Assembly: GCA_023014485.1 (NCBI GenBank)
Contig: JAJOZX010003310.1
Span: forward strand, 69,501-133,500
Direction of reading: 5' to 3'
DNA length: 64,000 bases
Origin: Bathynomus jamesi
Taxonomy: Eukaryota > Arthropoda > Malacostraca > Isopoda > Cirolanidae
Of this stretch, positions 34,636-45,250 are shown one piece after another. The notes under the pieces were generated by a model. The model was not told where the DNA came from. It ran no database searches and worked only from the letters and a program-made list of their open reading frames with translations. The stretch's first letter is position 1. The number at the start of each line of letters is the position of its first letter. The position numbers were made by a program, and so were the translations under genes.

Positions 34636-35385
34636 TTGAACCGACTGGATGTGCGCTCCTCGAATACGATGGAACTTCGTTTGAGAAGTATTCTCAATGT
34701 CGTGTACGATGTGTCCGTGACGAAGTCATTGCGCGTGTTCAGGCGTGAAACCGGTGCCATTAACTATGCACTGGAAACGACTTATAGACAAGCAAACAAA
34801 CGGAATGTTGTTTATTTAAGTGTTGGGGAGATGAATAGAATCTTCATGATAGTTGAGAAGTGGAGTGAGGATCGTTATAAAATTCGTGCAGGTGTAGGTT
34901 CAAGAAGAGAGCAGATCACTGATACCCCTTCATACGCCATTGTTTGTACGTTGTGTATAAATAACGATCAGCCATGCATTGATATACGAAGAAGAATGCT
35001 TCTGATAATAACGTTCTTGTCCCTACGCGAAACCGTTTCATCCTCGACAGAATGTTTGAAATCGTCAGTTCCCGCAAGCTGAAGCCTATATTAGACGCGC
35101 GTATTACGAATATGCTTTATTTTGATACGGTTCTTGAATACGCATACACCGCTCTGCTCGATGGGTTTACCGAGTGTAGGACTGAAAAAGGCGAGAATGG
35201 TCTAGAGCTGGATGCTTATTTAAAAGGTTTACTCTTTGAAATATTATGAACTTTGGTACAAAGCACTTGAGCGGTACAGGGCAGAGCTCGGCTACACTGT
35301 TCACTCTGAAGAACTATTTCTTTATATAATGAGCAGCTGTCGTAACGACTTAGAAGATTATTTCAACTGCCGCCATGTAGTGTGA
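34636..35385 (+). pseudogene. Unrecognised Polinton cargo gene, frameshifted
   Basis: The first frame (34636-about 34990) contains LRSILNVVYDVSVTKSLRVF and VYLSVGEMNRIFMIVEKW. The second (35052-35249) contains LKPILDARITNMLYFDTVLEY, partly quoted. A third continues to about 35385 (ALERYRAELGY ... LYIMSSCRNDLEDYF). They look like parts of one gene broken by two frame changes. No known domain is visible. Confidence 0.4.
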
Positions 35386-35722
35386 AGAAGAGTTCACGAT
35401 TGAAAAGCTTGGGTCTGTAAGAATAAACTCTCGATCGGAAAGGAGTGTTTATAAACTTGTATTTAATAACGATGACCTCTTTGTGCGTACTTTTGATTGT
35501 ATTCTAGCCGTGTTTAAAGATAACTTGCCAACTGAATGTAAAGTGGGCACAAAAATAGTATTGAATGATATGAAGGCCATTTATATAGAGTATAGGTATC
35601 CCTCTAACTTGAACGGTGAAATAATGTTAAGCCGTGTTTACTGCGTAGTGCAAAGCAATAATGATGTGACTGTAGACTCGACTACGTGTGAGTTTAGTGT
35701 TTTGCGCAGTAGAACAAAGTGA
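35386..35722 (+). CDS. Unrecognised small cargo ORF at the Polinton right end
   Basis: The frame is open from about 35386 (no ATG at the start; first in-frame ATG at 35483) to the stop at 35722. Sequence features: EEEFTIEKLGSVRINS, YKLVFNNDDLFVRTFDC and a long beta-strand-like alternating pattern. About 80-110 residues. No family recognised. It is the last ORF before a long (TA)n block. Confidence 0.4.
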
Positions 35723-35775
35723 ATGTATTTTGATGTATATTTATTTTCAATATATTTAATTATTTCATATAATTG

Positions 35776-35778
<3 letters not shown>

Positions 35779-35826
<48 letters not shown>

Positions 35827-35857
35827 TAATATATATATATTATATATATATATTATA

Positions 35858-35902
<45 letters not shown>

Positions 35903-35908
35903 ATATAT
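35779..35908. repeat. (TA)n microsatellite with interruptions
   Basis: TA run with periodic extra-T/A phase breaks, right of the Polinton's last ORF. Tyr/Ile ORFs across it are artefacts. Confidence 0.9.
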
Positions 35909-36178
35909 TTCTCCTGTACTACCATAGTGATGGTTATACTCCAGCGTTTTGTATTATATTATTATTTTTAAATTCTTATACTATTATTATTTTCTTTTAA
36001 TTTTTTGATCATATATATTCCATCGTTTGTATAGGATTGTATATTTATTTTCTATATATTTCATGAAATTCATTCCAATAATTAATTCTTCTAAATAAAC
36101 AGAACGATGTAATGGTTTTTTATTTAATTCATTTGGTTGTGTATAAATAAACGATATTATTATTTAATTATATGTATA

Positions 36179-36605
36179 CCAAATGGCTGGTTACGCCTTC
36201 TAAACCGACTGACGGATTTCTAAACCAACTGTCAAGACTATATGCATTAATTAAATAAATAACGCAATCTGGCAACTCAACCCTAATAATGTACACCTGA
36301 ACAAGTCGTTTACGCCTTCTAAGCCAGATTAAGCCCCCTAAACCGACTGACGGATTTCTAAGCCAACTGTCAAGAATATATGCATTAATTAAATAAATAG
36401 CGCTATCACGCAACTCAACCCTAATAATGTACACCTGAACCAGCCATTTACGCCTTCTAAGCCAACTGGCGGATTTCTAAACCAACTGTCAAGAATATAT
36501 GCTTTAATTAAATAAATAGCGCAATCTGGCAACTCAACCCTAGTAATGTACACCTGAATAAGCCATTTACGCCTTCTAAGCCAACTGGCTGATTTACACC
36601 TTATA
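36179..36605. repeat. Minisatellite, about 119-bp unit, 3.5 copies
   Basis: The unit includes TTACGCCTTCTAA, GGATTTCTAAACCAACTGTC, ATTAATTAAATAAATA and CTAATAATGTACACCTGAA. The second unit carries an extra segment of about 19 bp. Starts recur at about 36191, 36310, 36448 and 36567. Minus-strand ORFs across it are translations of the repeat. Confidence 0.9.
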
Positions 36606-37065
36606 AGACAGCGGGCGCTCGGATGAACTCTCATTATGCGTCTGGCTGGAGCCAGGCGAACACCCCTCCTCCTTCTCCCTTCTCTCCCTTTCTTAGGTTA
36701 AGGTTACCCCTTTGGGGGGGACGTCATCCTCCCTTCTCCCCTCGAAGCTCCCACCGTCCCCCTTTGCAGCATTGATTTGTTGCATAATACTTCCCCCCCT
36801 TTGCAGCATTGGTTTGTTCCATAACCCCCTCCCCCTTCACTGCATACACCTTGCAACATTTAGCGACATTGCATTGCAACATTCTTGCACTCTCCCATTT
36901 TGCGGTCATACTACTGAACCGATAAAATTTCATGGAAATGTTTTTCCGCATGTCACTAAAGCATCTATTTCCTACTATAAGGTGTTTACTGTGCTTAGGA
37001 CTTGGTTGCCTTGCTTCACTTTACTTTCAATTTCTAATATATTTGTACTTCTTTTAACAAATAAA
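36606..37065. other. Repeat-like, no gene recognised
   Basis: Pyrimidine-rich stretch with two related blocks (36755-36800 and 36800-36845, TTTGCAGCATTG(G/A)TTTGTT). About 55 bp near 36860-36910 match 22440-22490 in inverse orientation, indicating a shared LINE-derived repeat. Confidence 0.5.
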
Positions 37066-37073
37066 CTCCCCAA

Positions 37074-39305
37074 TAGGTGGCCCACTTTTCAATTTTTTTT
37101 TAAAAGTATAGGTTATCGTAGTTTTTTCCATTATTTGGCACTATACTAGCACATTGGTACCATTTTTACAAAAACTGATCAATATTTAGGGGTCTCGCAT
37201 CGACCTTGAAATTACGAGTTTTTTTTTTAAAAATGCGTACTTTTTAACTTTTTACTGAATCAAGATAAATCATTAAGTAGGGATGTTTTCTGAATCCTCT
37301 TGATGAGAGAACTCGTTTGGTGTGCCTTCCAATGTCATACGACTAACGGTTTAAAAGTTGTGCCTGTATACAGGTAATACCAATGTGCTAGTATAGTGCC
37401 AAATAATGGGAAAAACCACGATCACCTATACTTTTCAAAAAATCAGCAAATAGCAGACAAATAAGGAAGAAAGAAACAATAACTTAAACAATCACTTTTG
37501 CATTGTATTGACCACTATCACACGTCACTGGCTGCAACGTTGTCCCTCTGTGCTATGTCATCATTGCGAGTGATGACTTCTTGAAGTCGCCGAGCTCTTT
37601 CCGGTTCTTTCCACCACTTGCAGAAGATCCTGCAGCTGTGCCTCGTCCTTTGTGACCGTGTTCGCATAGTCTTGCATCAGTTGGACTCCTCTTTCAGCGA
37701 CGTCATTGGTGACCTGGAGATTAGAGATCACATCCTTCGGACGACAAAAGTCCTCGTTCTCGTCCCACTTATCAGTTGGCAGGGTGAGCCACGAAGACCC
37801 ATACATCTTCAGACCTGCAAATAAGAACCAGGAGGACTCGTCGATCAGGTCGGGGAGTAGCGTCATCTCGTCGACTGAGACGTTCTCGTATGTGAAGTCT
37901 TTGGGTACAGGGAGGTGGGACAGCTTCTCTGCCATCTGTTGCTTCACAGTGCCATCCACCTTGTTGCTGCATAGAGCGAAGATGACGGTCTGAGGCCTCA
38001 GATACCAGAAGTGCCGCCTCATCACTGCCAGTGACGCTTCTGCCACCTCGCGGTCCACTGCCCTATACCTCAGAAAACGCTGGTATAGTACCAGGTCATT
38101 CAACGGCGCATGAGCTGCTACAGGGGCCGCCAACCAAGCTGGTACGTACAGAAGAGCGATGAACACCACGATCCTGTGCAGTTTGTCGACCAGCTCGGCG
38201 TCGAGCTCCAGCTGCCTACTGAACATCAACAGTTTTGTGTAGTAGATGACCTGAAACAGAATAGGCACCATTGTAAGTAAGACAGGTTTATTGTTACCAA
38301 TTACTTTGTTTGCGTTATAATGAAATGTTTATCTTTGAATAACATTTAAACTTATCTCTAGATTATTTTTGTTTGAAAATACTAACTTTAGCCATCCATC
38401 TTGCGTGGTGGTAGGCTCCTGGGCGCATGAGGTGAATGCCACGGCGTGGTTGTGTCCCGAGTACCAGGAGCGTGATCTCTGCCACTTCCCGGTAATCGTC
38501 TCTGACGAAACCAGAAGCTGTGCTCAGGAAGCTGACCGCCGCGTCCCGGAGTTCTATTAGCCACGTACTCTCCGCCAGATTCTCGACCTGCAGCTTGCAG
38601 TAGGTCGAGAGATCGAGCTCGTCCCATCTTCAAAAATAATAAACAAGAAAATTGTGTGAGAAAACTCTGAAGTTCCGGTTTGGCTTGCTGTTTTATAAAC
38701 TAGTGGAATATCATGTGTGTCCTAACTTTACCTTGCACAAAAAATGAACTAACCTTCTCTTCAACTGCTGAAACAAAGGATCAGTTGGTGCCGTAGTCCT
38801 TCCGAGCAGGGTGACGGCTACTGCCCCCACGATAAGCTCTAGGACGTGATGACGGCATCCCAGCTGGAGTAGCAGTCGCCCGAGCATGTTTTCCAGCCGG
38901 ACAACTGCACCCTGCACTAGGGTGGCCCACTTTTCAATTTTTTTTGAAAAGTATAGGTGATCGTGGTTTTTCCCATTATTTGGCACTATACTAGCACATT
39001 GGTATTACCTGTATACAGGCACAACTTTTAAACCGTTAGTCGTATGACATTGGAAGGCACTCCAAACGACTTCTCTCATCAAGAGGATTCAGAAAACATC
39101 CCTACTTAATGATTTATCTTGATTCAGTAAAAAGTTAAAAAGTACGCATTTAAAAAAAAAACGTAATTTCAAGGTCGATGCGAGACCCCTAAATATTGAT
39201 CAATTTTTGTAAAAATGGTACCAATGTGCTAGTATAGTGCCAAATAATGGGAAAAACTACGATAATCTATACTTTTAAAAAAAAATTGAAAAGTGGGCCA
39301 CCCTA
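37074..39305. mobile_element. hAT element with perfect 8-bp target duplication and about 366-bp inverted repeats
   Basis: Flanked by CTCCCCAA on both sides (37066-37073 and 39306-39313). The ends read TAGGTGGCCCACTTTTC and, on the other side, its complement with one extra G, fitting the hAT consensus. The first about 366 bp (37074-37439) recur inverted at 38938-39305. Each of these long repeats is itself nearly palindromic: the end sequence recurs inside at 38918, where TAGGGTGGCCCAC appears again. The interior holds the 3' half of an intron-containing transposase-like gene. Confidence 0.85.
37561..38917 (-). pseudogene. hAT-like transposase, 5'-truncated, with two introns
   Basis: Three minus-strand exons. 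Exon a (38917-38754) carries LLLQLGCRHHVLELIVGAV. Exon b (38627-38387) begins with WDELDLSTYCKL and ends HHARWMAK. Exon c (38250 down to the stop at 37561) begins VIYYTKLLMF and ends with NDVAERGVQL and TKDEAQLQDLLQVV. Both introns (38628-38753, 126 bp; 38251-38386, 136 bp) have GTTAGT donors and AG acceptors (the second TTCTGTTTCAG), and the phases fit. The homologue at 4761-6810 reads through the second junction without an intron. The N-terminal half with the DNA-binding domain and first catalytic block is missing, replaced by the right inverted repeat. Confidence 0.75.
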
Positions 39306-39313
39306 CTCCCCAA

Positions 39314-40540
39314 ATATTAAAATTTTTTCTCAACCTCTAAATTTTCTCCATTCACCACAATATCACATGCTGATTTCTTTTTCAACAACAAAAACTTTAC
39401 TTTTATTTACATTCACTTTCAAATATCTCATTTTACATAGGTTAAAAAATTTGTCATTGTTTTCCTAAATTAACTCTCTGATTCGTCCAGAAGCACCACA
39501 TCATCAGATACATCAGATGTAACAGCTGTCACTTATTCTCTTCCAAATTCAGGTTTACCCTTCTTTCATTCTAAATTTCATTTTATGCATTATCCCATCC
39601 ATATAGATTTTAAACAGTTATAGCGACATAACAGCTCTGTCGCACTCCAACATTAATATTGAACATTCACTCAACTCACGCTTAATTCTTACACGAGCAC
39701 TACTAGCCACATAAAAATTTCTCGCTGCTTTTAAGAACTTACTACTGACACCATACATTCTAAGCATTTCCAGAAAAAGTAAATCTAGTCATTTTATCAT
39801 ACGTTTTCTCCCCATCCATATGTACCATATACACCTTTTTCTTCTAATCACTTCTCAGCGTACTTTCTCACTGTAAACACAACTTGATTAACACATCTGC
39901 CTCCCGAAGCCACTTTGTTCATTTCTAACCAAAAGATTGATAATGTTTTTTATCTTATCTTCCAACACGCTGCTGTATTTTTTTCTACTTCTACTTAAAA
40001 CACTTATACCCCTATTAATTTTCATTCACTATTTTCATTTTTATTTTAGTTTTCATTAGTGGTACAATTAGTTTTTGTCTAGTCACTTTCCCACGCTTAT
40101 TGACATTATCTTCTTCTGCTATTGAAGCACCATTCTATTTCCTTATTTAATTATTTCACCATATTTTGTATCAGTTCTGCTGATTTTCTTTTCTCCACTT
40201 TACATATTACTCGTTCAACTTTTTACTCTTATCTGTCTCTCTCCAAACACTGTATACTTACCTATATACTTCTGTGGATGCCCACATGCTGGGAGTATAT
40301 ATTTGTAACAGACCTATTGTTATGCATTCGGGTACACCAAACTTCCCAATCACTGCAGCTTCAGGACCGACTCTCACTTTCCCGTTCAGATGCCAGAAAT
40401 CATCTTTCTCCTTTTTACATGTATCATCATATGGCACATATGCTACAGTCACTGCTACTTTCACTCCTTTAAAATTAAACTTAGCATACAGATATCTATT
40501 ATTATTAATACATTTATACTCTCTCATATGTTCATGCTAA
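39314..40540 (-). pseudogene. LINE relic (endonuclease and reverse transcriptase)
   Basis: The minus strand carries an AP-endonuclease piece at 40527-40258 (AKFNFKGVKVAVTVAYVPYDD, partly quoted; DDFWHLNGKVRVG; GKFGVPEC). A broken RT follows near 39830-39600 (MDGEKTYDK, then FNINVGVRQS). Order and motifs match Jockey/RTE-type LINEs. It is heavily degraded. The hAT element at 37074-39305 abuts its downstream end and may have inserted into it. Confidence 0.7.
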
Positions 40541-40980
40541 ACATCTTTTATTAGGAAAGTAACACCCCCTCTTAACTCTTTCTTTTCCTTCCATATCCCC
40601 TTTCACATCTTTCATACCTTCCCAATCAAAATACTTAAAATGGAAAACGAGTTAATTACTAAAATTATATCCAAAGAAGTTCTTATTTAATTCGAGATTT
40701 TAATTTACCATAATACAGTTAGCCTGAGTTTGCTGAAGCTTTATTTTTATGTCGCTCTGAGAGGTGTAATTAATCCACTACATACAGCAACATTTAAGTA
40801 TCGATTTCTTAAAATGTCATTAAGAGATTTCGCTTAATAAATAGGATTAAACAGTCATTAGGTAGAATGACTCATTAGCAACAGCTATAATCACTTTACA
40901 GGCTGACTACTATAAAATGAAAACATCAATGACGTCAGTAACAGTTTGCGATAGAGAATTAATTTTTTATTCCACCTTAC

Positions 40981-41178
40981 CATATTTGCTTCTTTCAATT
41001 TCTTCAGCAAAAAATTTTTCTATTTTATCCGCAAAATGTTTCTTGATACAGAAAACTACTCCAATGAAGCACATCACAATGGCGACAGTTATTAATCCAA
41101 GCCAAAACGGCTCCTCAAACATCCGTTCTGATAACGGTGTATAAGGGATGGTGTGCATACGATTTTGGCAGCGCCTCC
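40981..41178 (-). CDS. Host exon: last EGF end, transmembrane helix, cytoplasmic start
   Basis: The acceptor CGTTTGACAG ends at 41179; the donor is G followed by GTAAGG below 40981. The 198-nt exon starts in phase 1 and ends in phase 1. It completes an EGF-like repeat (GRRCQNR), passes an extracellular linker, then a 21-residue hydrophobic helix (WLGLITVAIVMCFIGVVFCI) with Lys-Lys-His behind it, and a charged amphipathic start of the tail (FADKIEKFFAEEIERSKYG). The helix followed by positive charge predicts a single-pass type I protein. Joined to the next upstream exon (43294-43504) it gives a correct EGF C-terminus of the form C-x-C-x6-G-x-x-C. The gene name is not recognised. Confidence 0.8.
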
Positions 41179-42003
41179 CTGTCAAACGAAACGTCAGTCA
41201 TGTAAACAAATAAATTCTAACTTTATAGAAACTTCTGTGGTAGTTTAGAATAAATTAGTATTAAAATGTAAATTTCATCGGTATATTTACAACTAAAAAA
41301 AAAAGAGAAAATGAAGAAGTGGTGTTATTAAAAATTTATAAAAGCAAAGAGAATGGGATACAAACAAAGCCCACATATATCTAGTCAGGCCACGTTTCTA
41401 CAAAATTTCATACTCTTTTGTTAAGTCGACGAAAAGCCAGCGAGACCATATACGAGTATTTACAAAAATACCACAGCTATCAAAATTTTGACCTTCATAT
41501 CCAGAGCCAGTGAGACAAAATCTGTGAAGCTGCATTCAAAATCTAAGTGGCTCGTTAGCTTAAAGTAAATGTTAAGGTCTCACTGACTTGAAATTTTCTC
41601 TACAAAATCTTTCGTATGAGACAAGCCGCGCCTTCGGCTCCCTACGCTACTACGGGTAGGGCTTGTGATCACTTCGTGATCTTTAACGCCACTCATCTTG
41701 ATGGATCCGACCCTAACGAGCGACTGAGCGAGAGACATTAGCTCCACCCACTTTACGCGAGTCAGCCAATCATATCAGGCGACTGAGCGAAAGAGATATT
41801 TGTTACTCCGCTCAACTTCGCTCAAAACCGCGCAAAGTTTTTTATTTATAGAAAGATTTTTCACACGTTATAACGCGATCCAGGTTCCAGGTTCCAGAAA
41901 TTGCTCATTTGATCCTGCGGATCAACACACGTTTCCGGTGCGGAGCCTCTACACTGTATCTCCTATTATGTACTTAAACCTTTACTGTCAACAGAGTCTT
42001 CTT
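41179..42003. other. Intronic sequence, no gene recognised
   Basis: A GC-richer stretch at 41600-41800 contains repeated GAGCGACTGAGCGA-like words. No coding potential I can support. Confidence 0.5.
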
Positions 42004-42520
42004 TTAATTTCCATTATTTTTACAATATAATTTTTGATACTTTTTGTTTTTTATATTCTCTACTCCCATCATCTCCCCCACTATGTTTCTTAGTTTTTCA
42101 CAATGAAACGAGTGTTCTGTCGTATCATTCTCTCTTCTGCATACTTCACACTTCATGTTCTTATATTTTCTTTTCTTGTTCTCTTTCACCTCTGCCATAT
42201 TTAATCGGATTTCCATTATAATCTTAATATCCTTTTCTTTCATATTTTCAATATATGATTTTCTTTTAAATTCATCAATGAATCTTAGTTTTTTTTGATT
42301 TTAGCTTTCCTCTTTATTAGTTCTTCCTGTTAATATTCATTAATTTTTTGTCGTACACTTTTCTTTAATTCACTTTTTTCAACATTTTCAAGTCCTTTAT
42401 GTTACGTTATACAATTTACACATTTCTGCCACTTCCTCTGCCCAACATCCTGGGTATGGATTTTTCAACTGATCTTCGGTTATCATTTTAATTAATCTAT
42501 CCTCATTTGAGTTTAATATA
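42004..42520 (-). pseudogene. LINE 3' end relic (RT-downstream zinc knuckle)
   Basis: A 79-codon frame (42243-42004) contains CEVCRRENDTTEHSFHC, the Cys/His knuckle found at the C-terminus of many LINE ORF2 proteins. Upstream on the same strand NPYPGCWAEEVAEMCKLYNV is readable with interruptions. No RT core remains. Confidence 0.7.
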
Positions 42521-43293
42521 TTGTTCATACGCGAGCGTGGACCACAGAGATATAGGTAGGCTCTGATACAAAGATACGAAAGTACACTCTATATCTTGCA
42601 TCCAGGGATAGCATACTGGTATAGTTATAGCACAGTGGTAAATAAAGTTATGAGTATAGGTAGAGTATAGAAATACATTTTCAGTAAGGTATAGGTGGAG
42701 AAATTAATGCGACGTTGAGTAGTCAAATAACGGAAAGCATTTCCCTTTGCAGAAAAAAATCTTCATGATCTTCCACCTTTCATTTTAATTCTCAAACGGT
42801 AGTTAGGTAATGAAAACGTGGTGCATTACTAATGCTATCATTGTTTCTATTTTAATGATGATTATAGGTATAGAAGTTTCTTATTGAAGAGGTATAGTAT
42901 AAGTAAAGAATTTCTTTATCTAAGAGGTATAGGAATAGCAATGTTTTTCTTTTTTTATCCACGTGGTATGAAGCTGGTACTGGTAGATTTTGAAAGACTC
43001 AGTGACTCAGAACTTAATAAACAGCCTTCTTTTGGTCAAGATATACACCACAATGTTCCTGGAGAGAGTTTGGACATGTTTTTAGAATGTAAAGGGCTGT
43101 ACTATTTGTTTCTAAGGACCGATACTAATGGAGGGGAAATTTTTTTCGATAATTTTAGCAACTGAACTGAACTTACCGTTACAAAATGTAACCTAGCCTA
43201 ACAATCTATGCTAGTTATAATTTTATTTCTATCACCACCGAAGTAACTTTCCTTTCTTACTGGATGGATCGCGACTGCATCGCTACTACTCAC
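42521..43293. other. Intronic sequence, no gene recognised
   Basis: AT-rich, with a recurring TATAGGTA-like word at 42550-42700. A 93-codon frame at 42884-43165 (plus) has no recognisable domain, so I do not call it a gene. Confidence 0.4.
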
Positions 43294-43504
43294 CCTCCCA
43301 CCAAGCGTGACACCTGCAACTAAACGTGTTATTGACGACGCTGCACTCCCCTCTTCCATGGCAAGGCCTATTCGCGCATGGCGAGAGTCTCTCTCCGCAA
43401 AGTTTGCCTCCCCAGCCAGGTTCACACTTGCATGTGAAACCTGCATCAGGGTCAGAAGACTTGCATCTTCCCATCACACAAGGGTCCACATCACACCATA
43501 ATAC
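43294..43504 (-). CDS. Host exon: two EGF-like repeats
   Basis: The acceptor AAACTTCAG ends at 43505, the donor GAGG followed by GTGAGT lies below 43294; 211 nt, start phase 0, end phase 1. It encodes one whole EGF-like repeat (CVMGRCKSS ... CKCEPGWGGKLC) and most of a second (CANRPCHGRGECS ... CRCHAWWEG), whose last Cys is supplied by the exon at 40981-41178. The Cys spacing and the Trp/Gly positions are canonical. Extracellular, disulfide-bonded; a ligand-binding or adhesion role is family knowledge, not shown here. Confidence 0.85.
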
Positions 43505-43634
43505 CTGAAGTTTATTTCATTACATCGATAATGGAAACAATAACTGAACAATAAGCACTCGTCAGATAATGAATATATTGTCATTCGGAATTTATTTGTT
43601 CTACAAATAGGTTTTGAAAATATTACTTCTGAAA

Positions 43635-43696
<62 letters not shown>

Positions 43697-43709
43697 TCTC
43701 TCTCTCTCT
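43635..43709. repeat. (CT)n microsatellite
   Basis: CT run with a few TT breaks, 130 bp upstream of the EGF exon's acceptor. Confidence 0.95.
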
Positions 43710-43942
43710 GTGTAAGATAACTTTAGAAGCTTATATGGTACTAAAATAAATCTTAAATAATAGTATCTTTAAAAGTATTACTATTCAGTTAGTAAACCGG
43801 TGTTAACCGGTGATTTGAAAAGTAAATGAATAAATAAAGTGGTGTCAAAGAAAAAATATATGTATTTGGAACAGATTTTTTTATCACAATCCCTTCAGCA
43901 CTGATGAAATGTTCACTTAGTTTCAAGTAAAGTTTATAATAT

Positions 43943-44500
43943 TTAGTGAGATTGGTACTTGTAGGTTATCTCCCCCCCCCACGCTTGATTTGTCATCGTG
44001 GCAAATAGCATGAAGTCGCAGTAAATTCATTCGGGCTGAAAAAGCAATAATTAAATTGTGCAAAGGATTGGTAATATCTAGTGAAATAGATACTATTAAA
44101 TATATAATTTGGCTCATGTAATAATTATTGATACGATTTATTTTTTAAACTAATTTATGGCCGGATTCTGAAGGATTGCCATTATAAAGTTAAGGATCAC
44201 CTGAAGATCAGGGCCCCCAGCCTTTTTTAGTTAGCTTTATAAGGATAACTAACGAAAATATCACGACCTAACCTAACCAATCATCAAGGGCGTACAGTTG
44301 ACCTAATGATTTGTTAGGTTAGGTCGTGATATTTTTGTTAGTTAGCGTTATAAGACTAACTAAAGAAGGCTGGGGACCCTGATCTTCAGGTGATCCAAAG
44401 TTAATGTAAGTTGTATAACAAATCAACAACCAATGTGCATCAAACATTCTAGAACGAAATCAAGCGTAGGGGGGAGATAATCTACAAGTACCGTGAGATT
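43943..44500. mobile_element. Older inverted-repeat element split by MITE copy E
   Basis: About 50 bp at 43943-43992 (GATTGGTACTTGTAGGTTAT ... CACGCTTGATTT) recur inverted at 44457-44500. MITE copy E sits between them, so a fold-back element was later invaded by the MITE. The family is not recognised. Confidence 0.6.
44194..44396. mobile_element. hAT-type MITE, copy E
   Basis: Same family as copies A-D. The 8-bp duplication AAAGTTAA is exact (44186-44193 and 44397-44404). Confidence 0.95.
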
Positions 44501-44509
44501 ACAGTCGTT

Positions 44510-44902
44510 GTTTGACCTTATAATTTTATTACACTAATTTTTGACAGAATTTTCCACGCACTAAAAATTAATCTTTAGACGGAAATGAATCTTCTGTTAG
44601 TTTGAATTTACACAGTTCATATGTAAACTACTTTAATAGGCCAAATTTAGAATCTGAAGAGAGAACACCCAATTTTTCTTGGGTGCTCCTTTAGTATGCG
44701 GTCTACAAATTCTGCCGCGCTCTACTTTTTTCAAAGTGCAGTCTACAGGTTTTTTTCGTTAAATTTGTGCCTGCTCACGCATTCTGCCGCTCTTTCTTTT
44801 TCGCTAAATGACTCACTCACATGACTTAGACCCAATTTGACCTTGAAATTCAAAATGATTGTTTAACATCAGTAGCTTGAGAAATTTAAAGCAGTAAAGT
44901 TG
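44510..44902. other. Left outer flank of the giant palindrome
   Basis: No gene. The word TTTAGTATGCGGTCTAC near 44691 also occurs at about 61199 and, inverted, at about 61533, marking a related short repeat outside both palindrome ends. Confidence 0.5.
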
Positions 44903-44939
44903 AGTAGTATGGGCGCGTTTGGGTAGAGAAAGTTGGGGT

Positions 44940-45250
44940 GCTCTGAAATCCTGCCCCTGGAGGGGCCCCCTGAAGGCCTTCGCCTTCGTTATGAGGGCCC
45001 CCCCCCTCTTACTTAAGTTCCTAACCCATTTATGGGGTCACCGTCTTAATGAAGGGCAGTTGCCCCTTGAGGGGCCCCCCCTCCTCCTCGGGAAAAAAAG
45101 GTCTCGTCATCACCTTCCTTCAAAAAAAAAAAAAAAACCTCGCCTTCATCCTTGAAAAAAAGAAATAGGATTCGTCTTCACCTTCCTAAAAAAAAAAAAA
45201 AAAAATCATCCTCGCCTTCCTTTACGAGGAAAAAAAAAATTCCACCTTCT
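44940..45250. repeat. G/C-rich and poly-A-interrupted terminal repeat of the palindrome
   Basis: Starts with GGGGCCCC-type blocks (CCCCTGGAGGGGCCCCCTG) and continues with several CTTCACCTTCCTT-like words separated by A-runs of 9-18. The mirror copy lies at 60780-61135. Lys-rich ORFs here are homopolymer translation, and length differences between the arms are mostly in the A/T runs. Confidence 0.85.

Larger units (their letters stand above)
22718..35722. mobile_element. Degenerate Polinton/Maverick (adintovirus-like) element, about 13 kb
   Basis: Carries the diagnostic set: protein-primed DNA polymerase B, retrovirus-like integrase with chromodomain, packaging ATPase, double-jelly-roll major capsid protein, penton-like capsid protein, a basic core-like protein and an adenain-type protease. 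Seven or eight genes run leftward from about 29230 and polymerase plus cargo ORFs run rightward from about 29285, so a divergent control region of about 55 bp separates the halves. Polymerase, integrase, protease and capsid are broken by frameshifts and two nested insertions, while the ATPase and penton-like genes are open. Terminal inverted repeats were not found; coordinates span first to last gene. Confidence 0.9.

Noticed and set aside
36168..36634. Repeated-motif protein on the minus strand
   Set aside because: The frames are translations of the 119-bp minisatellite and contain no stable domain.
42884..43165. 93-codon plus-strand ORF as a host gene
   Set aside because: No domain, AT-biased, no splice or start context, and it lies inside the EGF gene's intron in antisense.
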